NCBI GenBank assembly: GCA_014529385.2
Contig: CM043957.1
Span: 64,788,003-64,852,002 of the forward strand
Origin: Adiantum capillus-veneris
Taxonomy: Eukaryota > Streptophyta > Polypodiopsida > Polypodiales > Pteridaceae
DNA length: 64,000 nt
Reading direction: 5' to 3'
A program made the position numbers and the translations under genes. Shown piece after piece: positions 24,159-36,709 of this stretch; the first letter of the stretch is position 1, and every line of letters begins with the position of its first letter. Below the pieces are notes generated by a model. That model had not been told where the DNA came from. It made no database searches and was given only the letters and a program-made list of their open reading frames with translations.

Positions 24159-25463
24159 TCATAAAAAAGAGCATTCAAACCCACCCATAGCTAGTATATT
24201 GTCGAGGAAAATGAAGAAAACTATGCACCTTTGCAGTACCCATGGTGATTTAACATCATTACCCCCTCTAACTTTATAGCCGTTAAAAGCATTTGAACAA
24301 TCTATACATGTAGTATTAGAGACTTTTATGCTTGGGATTCCAGCTTGATCATGGAAAAGAGATTTAGCCTGTACATCTTCATGTGTAGCACCCTTAGAAA
24401 AACCACCCTTTAAAGCCTCACCATTCATCAGAAGCATAGGAGCTGCTTCCTCATGCAACACATCTATAAGTATAGAAACAAAATCTCCCCATATCACATG
24501 TTCAACATAAGTTGCACAATTAGCATGATCTAGACAATCTTCATACTCGTCAATGTTTTCCTCTACTTCTTCATTTGCATCCATGCTACTTAACAATCCA
24601 TCGTAACATTGCAAAGGTTCATTTGGCACCCCCTCTGAATCGGTACTCTCATAAAAAAATCCATCCAAACTGTTCAATTCATAGGCTTCACAACCGGATA
24701 AGAAAGCATCAATAAACTCTTCTTCATCTTGCCTAGAATCATCAACACGCATCAGCATGTCTTCAGCAGCAGCAGCCAACGGCTCCTGCAAGCAACTCTT
24801 CAGACACATCATATTACACTTGAGGACTAACCCACACTTTGTCAAGCACTACCAATTTATATGGCATATAGATGTTTTTATCTTGCCTAGAATCATCAAC
24901 ACCCCCATCAGCATGTCTTCAGCAACAGTCATCGGCTCTTGCAACTCTTCAAACACATTATATGACACTTGAGGACTAACCTACACTTTGTCAAGCACTA
25001 CAGATTTATATGGCATGCATATGTTTTTATCCACGCAATCATCTTCAACCAAATTGTTGCTTGTAGATTCATACAGTAATTGTACCAACATCCCCTCTAA
25101 ACAGGCACTTCCCTCATGAGAAGCATCAAGCTTAGACATCTTGAATGTATCACCACTAGAGAGAAAATGATAAAAAATGCCATCTTGCTCCTGTATTTTA
25201 ACTATTGTACCTGTATCCCAATGCTTTGGAAAAGGTGCATGCTCCATCATAGGCATACATAAATCATGCATCATGGCGGTAGTACTATGATCATCATCTC
25301 CTTCACTAGTATCAAACAAGTAAGAAAGACCATACTCACAACTCTCACCCATTGGATCTCTTGTAAATGGTAGCCATTCATCCCTCTTGGTACTATGCGT
25401 TGTGTAGCTTGCTAATATCTCCTCGTGAATTTGTGGATTGCATAACATTCTCCCTAGCATCAT
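24159..25463 (-). pseudogene. NA2 acidic protein, NA2a copy (stop plus internal duplication)
   Basis: I do not recognise this protein. The minus-strand frame starts at 25463 and runs to a TAG at about 24981 where Trp is expected (VLDKV then stop). An internal duplication of about 150 bp (24818-24903 and 24969-25037 share cactttgtcaagcacta) leads into the second open part, 24845-24159. The residues are strongly acidic with few basics (DDSRQDEEEFIDAFLSGCEA, NIDEYEDCLDHANCATYVEH). The C-terminal half aligns with NA2b at VPNEP, CYD.LLS.MD, IDEYEDCLDH and FHDQA. It occupies the pol/env position. No signal peptide or enzyme motif is seen. Confidence 0.5.
24818..25037 (-). repeat. Tandem duplication inside the NA2a ORF
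   Basis: The blocks 24818-24903 and 24969-25037 each contain cttgaggactaacc, cactttgtcaagcacta and tttatatggcat. The offset is about 150 bp. Confidence 0.7.
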
Positions 25464-25599
25464 ATGAAGAATTGTGACAGATCAGCTTACCCAATTTAGC
25501 ATAGACAACTTCCACTATGTTGGCATCATCTTTTAGTAACAATTGATCGTCCTCCATGAGACATGCATCAACAAAAGCTTCTAACTTGGCACGGAATCA

Positions 25600-25946
25600 T
25601 TGTCGGATTATGAAAACAGTTGGAATTATACCTCTTTTGTTCATCCTCTTAGTTTTGCCTTGCAATACTGTGTTTCTCTAGCTCGAGGGCCATCTAAAAG
25701 TTGCGACCATCTGATCTTCGAGAATCCTTTGGCTCTTCATCTCTGCTTCATAGAATGCAAGGAAACCTTATAGATTGTGCCCTTGAAAAGCACCACATTG
25801 TTCCCTTACGGCATCAAGTGCCGTCTCCACCACATCCTCAATTTGCTTTTCCATCTTCATGGCTTTCACTTGGAGAAGACATCCTTAGACCAATTCAAGC
25901 ATCTTTGAAAAATCTAGAACTACCAAATTTTTATCAAATCCTTTGA
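25600..25946 (-). pseudogene. NA2a gag-like remnant
   Basis: The minus strand reads MEKQIEDVVETALDAVREQC, then a stop, then FLAFYEAEMKSQRILEDQMV, then stops. The FL..YE.EM...R..E..M pattern recalls the capsid-type gag segment of some plant gypsy elements. Its position directly after the 5' LTR fits gag. Weak evidence. Confidence 0.35.
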
Positions 25947-26038
25947 AAAGTTAACGTTTCAATAAACTTCATCATCTACTCTAACTTCTCCATTTGCACC
26001 TCCCACCTAGGCTAGTTTCACGTCGGGTTCATCAAAGA

Positions 26039-27424
26039 TGTCAGGGGATATGCGTTTGAGAGGTGAGCCGAGAAGGCACGGGGTCTTCTTGGCTTTGAGA
26101 GATGTGAGAGATAGAAAACATCAGACAAATAGCTCTAACAATCACCATGATGGTAAATAAACCTTGATTAAAGCTTAATCAATAGCCAAAGGGAGTTGTT
26201 AGTGGCACCATAACCTGGATTAAATGAGAATTAAGGAGTTTAAGCTCCTTCACGAAAGTCTAAGCGAAGTTATTAGAGCATAAGCTATGTGAGAGGTGAT
26301 GATGATGAAGAGTGGGATGCAAATCTCGGTTCTCTTTTGCTTCCTGTAGAGATCTCCTTCTCCCTTGTGTTGGAGCTCCATTCTCATGAAGAACTCCCAA
26401 AAAAACCTCTCCTTAAATCCAAAACAATTGCCCCCTTATGGGCGTGTGAGCCTTCTCTATTTTTGGTCAAAACTTTTCTATTTTCGACTATACTTTGCAT
26501 ATGACCAACTTTTGCTATATTTGGCAACCTTGAGACCCAAGGCACATGTGTGCATCTTCTCTCTCTTGGAGCCCCCATAGCGCCATCGGTGCTCCCACTT
26601 TTGCCTTAAAAATTAAGGGGCCCGTTAGGGCGCGTGTGAACATCCTCCACTGCCACTACCACATCATCACATCCCTCGCATGCCACCACTGCCTGGCTCC
26701 ACCATCAATCACCAAAACTAGCCTAGCTTTGCCCTTTGCCGCTCAGGTGTGCCTGTAGCGCCTCCAATGCAACGCTCGACAGCCCTACACCATTGCCAAG
26801 CTCCCAAGGGACTCTCACCCTCTCAAGTGATACCCAACGGTCCACTTGTCCCAGTTCATATACCCCTTGCCCTCCGCTTCGTCTAGTGCATGTGGGATTT
26901 CCCATCATGCCATGTGGCACCTCTCCATTAAGTTGGCCCCTTCAAGCCTCAAGAGCTTAAAAAACAAACATTGACTTTTTGAAATTCTTCCCCCCAACTT
27001 CATCAGTTGCAATCCCTTGCTCAGTGAATTAGTTTCCAACCTGTAAAGCACCCTCACTTCATCTCTGACCCTTCATTTGCAATTGTCCAATCCAGTATGG
27101 ATCTACAAACCACTTCCCACTTCAAGCTGTCATACTTTCCCACTATAGCTCTAATTGATGAGCCTTAAAGATAGGCATGTGGAGCATTTCGAGTACTACA
27201 TTTTTAGTCCATAAACTTTCATTTTTGACAACTTCAAACATCTTCACTTTTAGCATCAAAAAGATAGTTTTTGGCCTTTTAAAGCCACATCTGGCATACA
27301 GTTAGCGTTGAACTTGCTTGTTATCAAGCCCCTGGTAATTGCTCGATAAACATATAGACTTCAAATAAGCTTAATATGCTTCCTTTTATTCTTTTTTCCA
27401 TCGTAGAAGCAGAGCGACACGACA
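26039..27424 (-). repeat. NA2a 5' LTR (about 1.39 kb)
   Basis: On the plus strand it runs TGTCAGGGGATATG to GCGACACGACA. Much of its length aligns with 21422-23196, with a deletion near 27045-27055. Confidence 0.8.
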
Positions 27425-27964
27425 TCGGGGCTGAGACTGAGCTAGGGGTGGATTTGATGTCACGATGTCTTGACTACTATGAGATGTACACAAAGGTGGG
27501 TCTATTGGACAAATTTTCTCTCCCTCATGCTATGGCTGCTCAAACCTCATGTGCCAAAAACCCTTCCAAACATCAATGTCGTGCCTAGTTTTGCAGGGAG
27601 GTGTTGAGCTGGCGCAAGACATGCATTGAAAACTATTGAGTCCATCTCACAACTGATGCAATGTATGTGCAGCACTAGACACTGTGAGGCCAATGTCCCC
27701 ACTCCAGCAAAACAATCCAACATAGCATCTCTCATGTTGGTAAAGGTACCTAGTAGAGCCACCTGCAAACCCACACAAGGCTTAAGTATTTTTGTGTACA
27801 ATAATGAAGTAACACTCGAGAATATGTTTCAAGTACCTGGCAAATGATGGACCTCTCTCAACGCCTCTACAAAACAGCCTCCCACTATGATCAAGCGTCC
27901 ATGATGAGGGATCCGTGCTTGGTAGCTTCGCCCACAAGATATGATCATCTGTAGAGAAGCACGT
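27425..27964. other. Orphan segment between NA2a and NA2b
   Basis: Not recognised. It holds two modest plus-strand frames (27376-27588, with VDLMSRCLDYYEMYTKVGLL; 27626-27847, with VPSRATCKPTQGLSIFVYNN), less biased than the repeats around it. It could be a fragment of a host gene or of another element. No splice pattern or full domain is visible. Confidence 0.25.
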
Positions 27965-29145
27965 TGTCGGGGGACGTGTGTTCGAAACGTGAGCCAAGCA
28001 GGCACCGGGCCTCTGGCTGCTGATGTGAGAGGTGTCAAGAGAGAGAACAAGAGACACTGACAGCTTTGGCAATCACCGTAATCATTAATTAATTGAATAA
28101 TGCTTTGAGTACAACTTAATCCTTAGCCAAGGCGGGCTGTAAACAGCACCGTCACTTGGGTCATTTGCTAACTAGGAGTTTAAGCTTCCGTTTTACAGGA
28201 TTAACCGGGCCGTTAACGACACCACCAGGACTTAATAAAATGTTTAATCAATCTCTAGCTGATGACGGTGATGGAAATTCCCTCATGTCGCTTTATCTGT
28301 TTCACATTCAAGATTCTGCAAACTTCATTTAAGTTCATTGTGTCAATCATCATGCTTCAATTATTGCCAAATGTTCTGCAACTTCCTACTTTGTGCACTT
28401 TGCACTGCCTTAATTGCCAAAAATAAGTTTCAGACTTCTGCTTAAACTCCGGCTCCGGCTCCAGCAATGACTTCTACCCCAACTCCTCCTTGGGCTGCAA
28501 CTGTAGCTCTACCCTCTTTCTCTTATTTCTGTTTTGCTTCATGCGAGCCCTTTCACTTCCTTGCTTAACCAAGATCGAGAGCGAGAGATAAACTTTAGCT
28601 TCCTTGCTTTATGTATCTCTGGTTTCAAGCCATCTCCACGGTCGAGAGAGAGTTTTACTTTGCTTTGATCCTAGGATGTGAGAAAGAGAATAGTTCCCTT
28701 GCTTCACTTCCTCGAAGTCTCTTTTCCTTGCTATGGCCTTGTGTCAGAGGACGATAAAGAGAGCGGGCGAGAGAGCCCTCGCTTCCCTCACTACTTGCTT
28801 TGGTAGCCGAGGACGAGAGCGAGAGAGAGTGAGCTTTCCTCACTCCTTGCTTCCAACCTCCTCCCCCCCCTTCTCTTCCTCCTCTTCTCCACGCTTGCCA
28901 TGCAACTCCTTGATGTCCCCTTTCTTCACCTAAAAAACTCCCCCTATTTTAAGCTCTCCCACTCCCTTAGCAACGACGGCACCGTCATTGCTAGGGAGCG
29001 TGAAAAATGCCCCTTGATGACGTGGTAGTGGCGGGAGTGAGGTGCATGAAAACCGGCAGAAGCAGCTCCAAATCCGAGCGCCCTAGCATGCTGAGCACTT
29101 TTTGTTTCTTGCTGGACATTATCTGACGCTTCCCATGGCCTGCGT
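27965..29145 (-). repeat. NA2b 3' LTR, segment 1
   Basis: Similarity to the NA2a LTR is clearest in the first 300 bp (gaggtgtcaagag-type words, caatcaccgtaatcatta, taggagtttaagctt). The rest includes GA-rich stretches (28575-28840). Co1 cuts it at 29145. Confidence 0.6.
29141..29145 (+). repeat. Co1 target-site duplication, left (TGCGT)
   Basis: The exact pair is TGCGT at 34660-34664. Confidence 0.95.
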
Positions 29146-29360
29146 TGAAGTCGCGGAGCGGAGCGTGGGTCGACTCTCTCACACACACACACAGTGAGCT
29201 TACACAGTACAGTACGCAGAGAACTGTTAGAAGGGTTATCTCCCAATACCTTAGTATTCACAAAGTATAAGTTAGTATATACAAAGAGTTAGAGGGAAGT
29301 GAGTTAGGCGGGCGGCCAGCCATATCCGCATAAGAGGCCACTTGGGCTTTAATCCCAACA
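29146..29360 (-). repeat. Co1 3' LTR
   Basis: Sense strand runs TGTTGGGATTAAAGCCC to CCGCGACTTCA; 215 bp. It contains a short (AC)n run. Confidence 0.95.
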
Positions 29361-29444
29361 ACCTCCCACTTAAAGTCCAATGTGGCACTTTAAGTAACTG
29401 TAAATCTATGAACATAAATGTACAAAGATTTACATGGCTTCCAT

Positions 29445-32400
29445 CTATCCAATGCCCAATAACTCACGACAATGCACAAAGCCCTCTCCTGGAAGTCCCT
29501 TTGTGAGTAGATCAGCAGGATTGTCCTTGGTGTGGATCTTCAGCAGTTGTATCTGCTTGTCTTCAAGTACTTCCCTAATGAAGTGATATTTCACATCAAT
29601 ATGCTTAGTCTTCGAATGGAACACTGGATTCTTTGCCAATTGTATAGCACTTTGACTGTCACAATATAACTCTGGCATATCTGCATTGATTCTGCAACCA
29701 ATCTACCAAGCCAAATAGCTTCTTTGCATGCCTCATTTGCTGCAACATACTCAGCTTCTGTAGTAGACTGCGTAACACAATCTTGTAATCGAGATCGCCA
29801 TGATATGGCACCTCCAGCCAATGTAAAGACATAGCCTGATGTAGATCTCCTCTTATCCAAGTCTCCTGCATAATCTGAGTCAGTGTATCCTCTGACACTC
29901 AAATCCTGACTACCATAGCATATGCGCATACTCTTTGTATGTTTTAAGTATCTCATGATACCTTTCACTGCCTCCCAATGTTTCTTGCCGGGATTTGACA
30001 TATATCTGCTAACCACTCCCACTGCAAATGCAATATCCGGACGTGTAGCAATCATTGCATACATCAAACTACCCACTGCATACGCATATGGAATCTTATC
30101 CATTTCAGCCTTTTCTTCCTCAGACACATGACAATCTTGTTTGCTAAGTTTCACATATGGTGGCAATGGAACACTCAATGCCTTTCCCTTCTCCATATTG
30201 AAACGTTGCAAAACCTTGTCAATATACTCTGTTTGAGATAACCAAATCAACTTCTTTGATCTGTCTCTCTCAATGCGCATACCAAGTATATGACTTGCCT
30301 CACCCATGTCTTTCATGTCAAACGATTTTGCCATCTTTGACTTCAAAGCTGAAATTTCTTCCAAGTGTTTGCCAGCAATCAACATGTCATCCACATACAA
30401 AATAAGGATCAGCCAACTGCCATCCTTAGCCTTCTTTGTATATAGACAGTGATCGAACTCACTACGTTTGTAGCCTTGAGAAATCATAAACTGGTGGAAC
30501 TTATGGTATCATGCCCTCGGTGATTGTTTTAAGCCATAAAGACTCTTTAACAACTGGCATACCAAATGTTCCATGCCTTTCTCAACAAACCCTTCTGGCT
30601 GCTGCATGTAAATTTCCACATCTAAATCACCATGCAAGAACGTTGTCTTGACATCCATTTGGTGCAACACCAAATCCAATATAGAAACCAATGCAAGAAA
30701 GCATCTCAATGTAGTCATCTTGACCACTGGAGAGAAGACTTCATCAAAGTCAATGCCTTGTTCTTGCTTAAAGCCCTTGGCAACAAGCCTTGCTTTGTAC
30801 TTTGGCTGACTATCATGAGCGGTGATCTTATACCTGTAAACCCATTTACAAGGTAGAGCCTTTTTGCCCTGTGGTAATTTAACCAACTTCCATGTCTGGT
30901 TTTTATGCAGAGCTGTCATCTCTGACTGCATGGCCAACTGCCATTTTTTCGAGTCAACCACATGTAATGCTTCCTTGTAACAAGATGGTGCTCCGCAATC
31001 TGTGAGCATGACATAATTTAGAGATGGCACATAACGATCAGGTGGTTTGGAGACACGCTCAGAACGTCTCACCACAACTGATTCTACCTCTCTAGCCACT
31101 ATAGGCTGTTCCTGAGCCTGACCATGCTGTCTTGATGTGCTAGCACTAGGTCCATCTTCCCTGAAGACAACTCTTCTGATCTCCTCTGTCTTCTCTGGCT
31201 TAGCGTGAAACTTGGCTTCATTGAAATGCACATCATTGCTACGAATAAGCTTTCTGGACTCAGGATCCCAAAGCCGGTAACCCATCTCGCCCGATTCTCC
31301 GTAGCCAAGAAATATACACTTCTTGCTCTTTGGTTCTAACTTATTTCTGAACTCCTTAGGAATATGGCTATAAGCTTCACAACCAAAGACTCTGAGATGC
31401 TTATACGAAGGTGCCTTGCCTGTCCATAGCATCTCGGCCACTGCACTCTTATCCTGAACCCTACTAGGAGACCTGTTGATCAAATGGACTGCTGTAGCCA
31501 CTGCTTCCGCCCAAAATCCATCAGGCAACTCAGCATTTGACAACATGCTTCTGACCTTCTCTTGTATGGTCCTATTCATACGTTCTGCAACCCCATTCTG
31601 TGAAGGATTATATGGTGCAGTAAGTTCCCGCTTAATCCCTTTTGCTTCACAAAAGTCTTGAAAAGCTTTGGAAACATACTCTCCACCATTGTCAGTTCTC
31701 AAGCACTTCAGCTTCTGACCACTCTGATTCTCCACCAGCTGCAAGAATGTCTTAAAGACCTTGAGCACCTCATCCTTGTGCTTCAAGAAGTAAACCCATA
31801 CTTTGCGAGAATAGTCATCTATGAATGTACAAAAGTACGCTGCTCCCCCTAGTGACAAACTAGGCATTGGTCCGCATAGATCACTGTGTACAAGAGCTAA
31901 CCGTTCGTCCCTACGATTCCTCTTTGATCTGTGCGGTTCCTGTGTTTGCTTACCATAAACACAATGCTCACAAAACTCAAAATCTTGAAATGAAAAGCCA
32001 GGCAAATAACCATAATGAGAAAGTATTTCCATTCCTCTTTTTGACATATGTCCCAACCTACGATGCCACAGTGACACACTTGGCTGCTCAATCACATTAA
32101 TTACATGGTTTTTAGCCTCTGAAACATGTAAAGTGTACAGAGTTCCTGACTTGCTGCCATGTGCTACAGTCATCGAACCTTTGGAGATCTTCCAAGCCTT
32201 GTTCCCAAAAACTGTCACATAACCCGCATCATCCAACTTCCCTGTACTAATCAAGCTCTTTCGGATTGCTGGAACATGTCTGACATTCTTGAGCCATAAA
32301 GAAGAGCCATTCTGAAACTTCAACTGCACATCTCCCACTCCAAGTATGTCACAAACCTGCTCATTGCCAAGTCTGACATAATCTTTAGTAGCCACATATG

Positions 32401-33403
32401 ATGTAAACCACTCTTTGTGCGGAGAAACATGTAAAGATGCCCCTGAGTCGATAATCCAATCACTCATAGCATGTCCATCCTCTGCAGTCAAGAAAACAGA
32501 ATCAAGATTACTTGTAAGGAAGATGTCACCAGCTGCTATACCAGAATCATTGTTTGAACCAGATCCTGTGACATTCACCTCTTCAATCCTCACTGAACTC
32601 TTCTTTTCATCTTGCTCAGAACTCTTTGTTTTGCCTTTTTCTTGTTTCCACTTCGTACAGTCTCGCTTCATGTGACCCTTCTTGCCACAATGGTAGCATT
32701 CTATGTCATCCTTTGACTTCGAATCACGAGACTTACTTCGGTTTTGTGCCTTCTTACCCTTCTTCTCTTTAAACTGTTGTCTCCCTCGAACGACCAAAGC
32801 ACTATTGCCTTTGCCTTTGTCAATGTTCTTCCTGTTCACTTCCTCTGTGAGCAAGCTGCCTTCTACATTGGCACTTGTAAGACCTTCTGGCGCGACAGAA
32901 TTACTTAACGCTGTACGAAAAGTATCCCAACTGTATGGCAAAGTGATTAAGAGAAACATAGCCTTCACTGAATCTGGAAAGACTATCTCCTGTGCTGTTA
33001 ACTGGCTGAAAATTGAGTGAAATTCATTCAGATGATTTGACATGGCTGTCCCTTCCTTCATCTTCAAATCCACCAATTTCTTGAGCCAGTAAATCTGAGA
33101 AGCAGCACTTTGTTTCTCGTACATACCACATAGCTTTTGCCATACGCCATATGCTGTAGTCTCTTCTGCTACATTGAAGTAAACATTTTCTGCCAGTGTC
33201 AGCATGATTGTGGAACAAGCTAACTCGTCAAGCTCTTCCCACTCATCTTCAGCCATACCTTCTGGTCTCTCCCCTTTGAGCTTCAGTGGCTTCACTTGTT
33301 TTTTCTGCACCAAAACCTACCAAATCTGCTTCTTCCAGAATGGAAAGTTTGTGCCATCCAGCTTCTTTATGTTGTAAAGAGTCTCACTTTGAGAAGATGC
33401 CAT
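29445..33403 (-). pseudogene. Co1 gag-pol polyprotein with two stops and a frameshift
   Basis: The start is ATG at 33403 (MASSQSETLYNIKKLDGTNF). A TAG about 29 codons in (QIW, stop, VLVQKKQ) is the first lesion. Gag has the zinc knuckle CYHCGKKGHMKRDC. Protease has WIIDSGASLHV. Integrase has HRRLGH..., C-x2-C, LVHSDLCGPM, LRTDNGGEY and NGVAERMNRT (D, D, E). RT has KYKARLVAKGFKQEQGIDFD, MDVKTTFLHGD and ILYVDDMLIAGK. A TGA replaces Trp in SPRAWYHKF (30509-30511). RNase H has GYTDSDYAGD and STTEAEYVA. Near 29680 the frame shifts before PELYCDSQSAIQLAKNP. Length and order match full copia polyproteins; about 1,320 codons. Confidence 0.95.
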
Positions 33404-34444
33404 ATCTGCCAAACTGCTTACTCCTGAGAAAAATCCGGCAGAGTTTCCCCTGTAAACTGGCCTCTGTACACAGTAAACAAGCTGTAATCAACAAGCTGAA
33501 CACCTCTCCTCAGGAACTGTCAGTATTTTGAAAATTTTTGACAGAGTCTCCCCTGTAAACTGAGCTCTGGGAACCAAAAGATAGCTCAAAAAACAATCAT
33601 AAATAGCTGACCAGTGACAAATCTTGTAAGCATACACTGTCTCCTCTCTGGGCGATGACAGAACCTGTATCTGTCTCAAGACTGAACCCTGAACAATGCC
33701 TCAACGGCCTGACGCATAAGATGCAATCCAGTGTCTACACAAAGTCATACATCCTAAGGGATAAAAGTCGCCGAAGAGGATCCGTGTAGAGGGGAACTCC
33801 AGCAACCTAATCCACCTCACACTGGGTAACCCAGCCCCCAGTGCTTGGCTTCAAAAAACCTCACACACGACCCTCTCAGATGGCTCAGCAAACTGCCCAG
33901 AACTAGCATACATCCTATAATAGACCAATCATTGTCCTATGACCGCTGCGGCGGTCTGTCTGCTAGTGTGACTCACAACTAGCAGACCCACAATCACAGT
34001 ACATCAATCTGCAATACATGCCAGTGGTGTCAAGCCGTCGTATGGCCACACCTCCCCTGGAACCTGGCAAGCACAAGAAGTAACAATGCAGACTGCAATA
34101 TATATATCTGATGATATATATGTGTACCTGGTCTATAGATGGTGCTCTGAAGACTAATAAGTGATGTATGTCGATGTCGATATTGATGTCGACCACCTCC
34201 TGCTTGCCAATCTACACAAGACGGATTTCTTTGCGGCTGAAATCTATCTTCTGCTGTAGTGCTCAGAACGAAATTCTGAGGGCATAAACGGCTTCGAAAG
34301 GGGGGTAAAACCCCAGGTCACCTACTGGAAACGCTCCCGGAACGCCGAGTGTGAATTTTCGAACTCCGGATCCAGAATCTGCCGGAAAAGTGCGCGCGCG
34401 CGTGATTGCGCAAATCCGCACTGAACCAAGGCTCTGATACCAAT
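33404..34444 (-). promoter_or_regulatory. Co1 5' leader with stem-loop and primer site
   Basis: Between the LTR and gag lie the primer site (next to 34445), the block shared with Co3 (about 34255-34355, CTTCGAAAGGGGGGTAAAAC on the plus strand), and a perfect hairpin GACCGC-CGCA-GCGGTC on the minus strand (33941-33956) that has partners in Co2 and Co2-delta. No ORF of note. Confidence 0.6.
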
Positions 34445-34659
34445 TGAAGTCGCGGAGCGGAGCGTGGGTCGACTCTCTCACACACACACACAGTGAGCTT
34501 ACACAGTACAGTACGCAGAGAACTGTTAGAAGGGTTATCTCCCAATACCTTAGTATTCACAAAGTATAAGTTAGTATATACAAAGAGTTAGAGGGAAGTG
34601 AGTTAGGCGGGCGGCCAGCCATATCCGCATAAGAGGCCACTTGGGCTTTAATCCCAACA
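34445..34659 (-). repeat. Co1 5' LTR
   Basis: 215 bp, matching 29146-29360 by eye; carries the promoter for the sense (minus) transcript. Confidence 0.95.
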
Positions 34660-35706
34660 TGCGTGAGCTCCTCCATCTCCCCTGCGCTCGCGTTTTCTGC
34701 CTGCGCCATCTCGCCATGCTTTTCCTCTCTTCACACACTCAAACCCTGTTTTTTTCCCCCATTGGGTGGCCATCCCATGGTTTATGGGCAGCCTTTGTGC
34801 CACATTGGACGGCCATTGCTCCCGGGTAGCCTTAAGCCTCAACTGGGCAGCCTATAAAATTTGTAAGGGCACCACATTTGGCAAACATATTGAGCAAAGC
34901 ATTGCCAAGCACAACATCTGATATTTTTTATGACAATATTATTGCAAATGTTTTTGCTCATATCAGCTTCTTAGTGCCATACGCCTTCAATATGCAAGTA
35001 TAAGTGATTGCATTTGGAGAGTTATCCTCTCTTTGCATCTGCTGAAAATAGCCAATTTTCTGGCCCTGACTCTGTTTGGTTGATCCCGCAATCATTGCAT
35101 TCCAAGAGATAAAAATTCAAACACAAGACTCGTCAAAGCAATTATTGCTCATGCATTCCAAAACCTGTACGGAAGACAAAAACTTCCAGTTAAACACCGA
35201 CCGAGTCGACCAGACTAGTATGGAACTGGCCCCTGATGAAATTTCATATGGCAATATCTTGATAACCGTAACTCCGATCCTTGATCTGAAAATACCGAAG
35301 CTCTCCACAAAGTGATCACTTCAGGCCCATGTATTCATTTCAATTCTGTTCCCTCAGTTGCAGTTTCCCAATCTGGTACAGATTTGCAATTGACTCAAAC
35401 TTCAAACTGCCATAACTTTTGCACCGTAGCTCCAATCGACGATCCATAAAGACAAGCTCGTAGAGCACTTCAAGCACTACAATTTTAGATCATAATATCG
35501 CATCTGTGTTCACTTCAAGCATACTCATTTTTGGCATCATCAAGGCATCTGTTGGCACTTTTAAGCCGCATCTGGCATAAATTAATCATAAAAATAGCTT
35601 GTTACCAGACCCTGAACACTGATCATTAATCAGGTTAGCCTCAAATAAGCTTGATGTGCATTTTTTTGGCATCTTTCTTAGCATGGGAGAGGAGTTGCAC
35701 AACATC
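34660..35706 (-). repeat. NA2b 3' LTR, segment 2
   Basis: Continuation of the NA2b LTR after the Co1 insertion. Similarity to NA2a is clear from about 35390 on (cataacttttgcaccgtagctccaa, ccgcatctggcataa, tcaaataagcttgatgtgca) to the terminal ACA before the purine tract. Confidence 0.65.
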
Positions 35707-36709
35707 CACCCCCTCTGAATCTGCACAGCCTCCGGTCTGTGCCAATTGCACTTCAATCTGCATCTATTCTAGGTACCTTAAGCTCTTTGCCATCATTAGA
35801 CTCATGTAACTGGTAAACAAATGAAAAATAAAATAATTTTTATACCTTATCATCTTTGTTTTAGCTTAATCATTAGGTAGCTGTCCCATCAGAAATCTTT
35901 GAACCGTATCTGTCGTATCTCCAAAGCACTCAATTATGGAAACCTGTTTAGTGAACCTTGCAAGACTCAAGTGTTCCAGTTAATGATGCACACGGCTTAA
36001 CCATTAAGCTCGCTTTAGGGAACCCTGTCAAGCTCAAGTATACCTTAGTCTGTTTGCACATGGAATGGCCATAAAGTCCTTTACTTCAAGTTCTGGTAGC
36101 AGAACCAACTCAAAAGATGTGAAGATGCTTCATCAATTGTCCAAATAAGTCAACTGGAAGCCAACTGTGTAAGCTTATTGACTACATAATCGAAAACTCT
36201 TCAGACTTAGCATAATCTAGAAAACAAAACCTCGTACCATGCAACCTGCTCTACAACAGACATCTTGTATCCTCTAAATCTGCAACTTGCACTTTAGTAG
36301 CACCCAGGATCAAATGGAATAATAAGGAATTTCCCAAATACTCAAGCAACATAACATCCAGATGAGCATACATTTCCTGTATCAATCAACATCAAGCATT
36401 TATGGTGTAAATATGCTATCCTTGCTTCAAATAGCACGCAATTACTATGCATACTTAACAATATCCATCCATAATGAATCTGCTTAGAACATCCTTAGAA
36501 TCTCCTGGATCAAACACCATTGAGATCACATAGCATTGATGGGCTCCACAATATACTAGAGCTTCACCTAAAGCATAGTGCATCACCCACATATCTTAAA
36601 CTGTTGGCAGCTTAAGCTTGTTACCAGAAAACATTCAAGAAATCTGACTCCCTTTTACTATCAGTCAAGACATCACTGAAATAAGCATCATTAGGAATAG
36701 CATCCAAAT
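35707..36709 (-). other. NA2b polypurine tract and 3' untranslated region
   Basis: TCCACCCCCTCTGAA on the plus strand is the purine tract. The rest is non-coding and collinear with NA2a 23197-24158. Nothing else seen. Confidence 0.55.

Larger units (their letters stand above)
21422..27424 (-). mobile_element. NA2a: non-autonomous LTR retrotransposon with an acidic ORF
   Basis: Long LTRs at 21422-23196 and 26039-27424 share extended stretches (aatcaccatgatggtaaataaacc, ttaaggagtttaagctcct, catctggcatac). Orientation is minus: the purine tract TTCAGAGGGGGTGGA lies on the minus strand at 23197-23211, directly upstream of the LTR start TGTCCTGTCGC. The 2.8-kb interior holds a gag-like remnant and a conserved acidic protein but no RT, RNase H or integrase. 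Flanking pentamers (ATCCA, TCGGG) do not match, so the ends were altered or the original TSD is lost. A relative is NA2b. Confidence 0.75.
29146..34659 (-). mobile_element. Co1: recently inserted Ty1/copia element
   Basis: Two 215-bp LTRs (29146-29360, 34445-34659) look identical by eye and are flanked by TGCGT. On the minus strand the initiator-Met primer site TGGTATCAGAGCC follows the 5' LTR (34432-34444 region), then a leader of about 1 kb, one gag-pol frame, and the polypurine tract AAGTGGGAGGT at 29361-29371. Order gag, protease, integrase, RT, RNase H is typical of copia. The coding region is nevertheless broken in three places. It is inserted in the NA2b LTR. Confidence 0.97.

Noticed and set aside
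34370-34415. GCGCGCGCG run in the Co1 leader as Z-DNA or CpG island
   Set aside because: Too short (about 10 bp) and isolated to support a call.
29146-34659. Host gene such as a receptor or kinase in the 28-35 kb region
   Set aside because: All long frames there are copia polyprotein; no kinase, NBS, P450 or other host motif was seen in the window.
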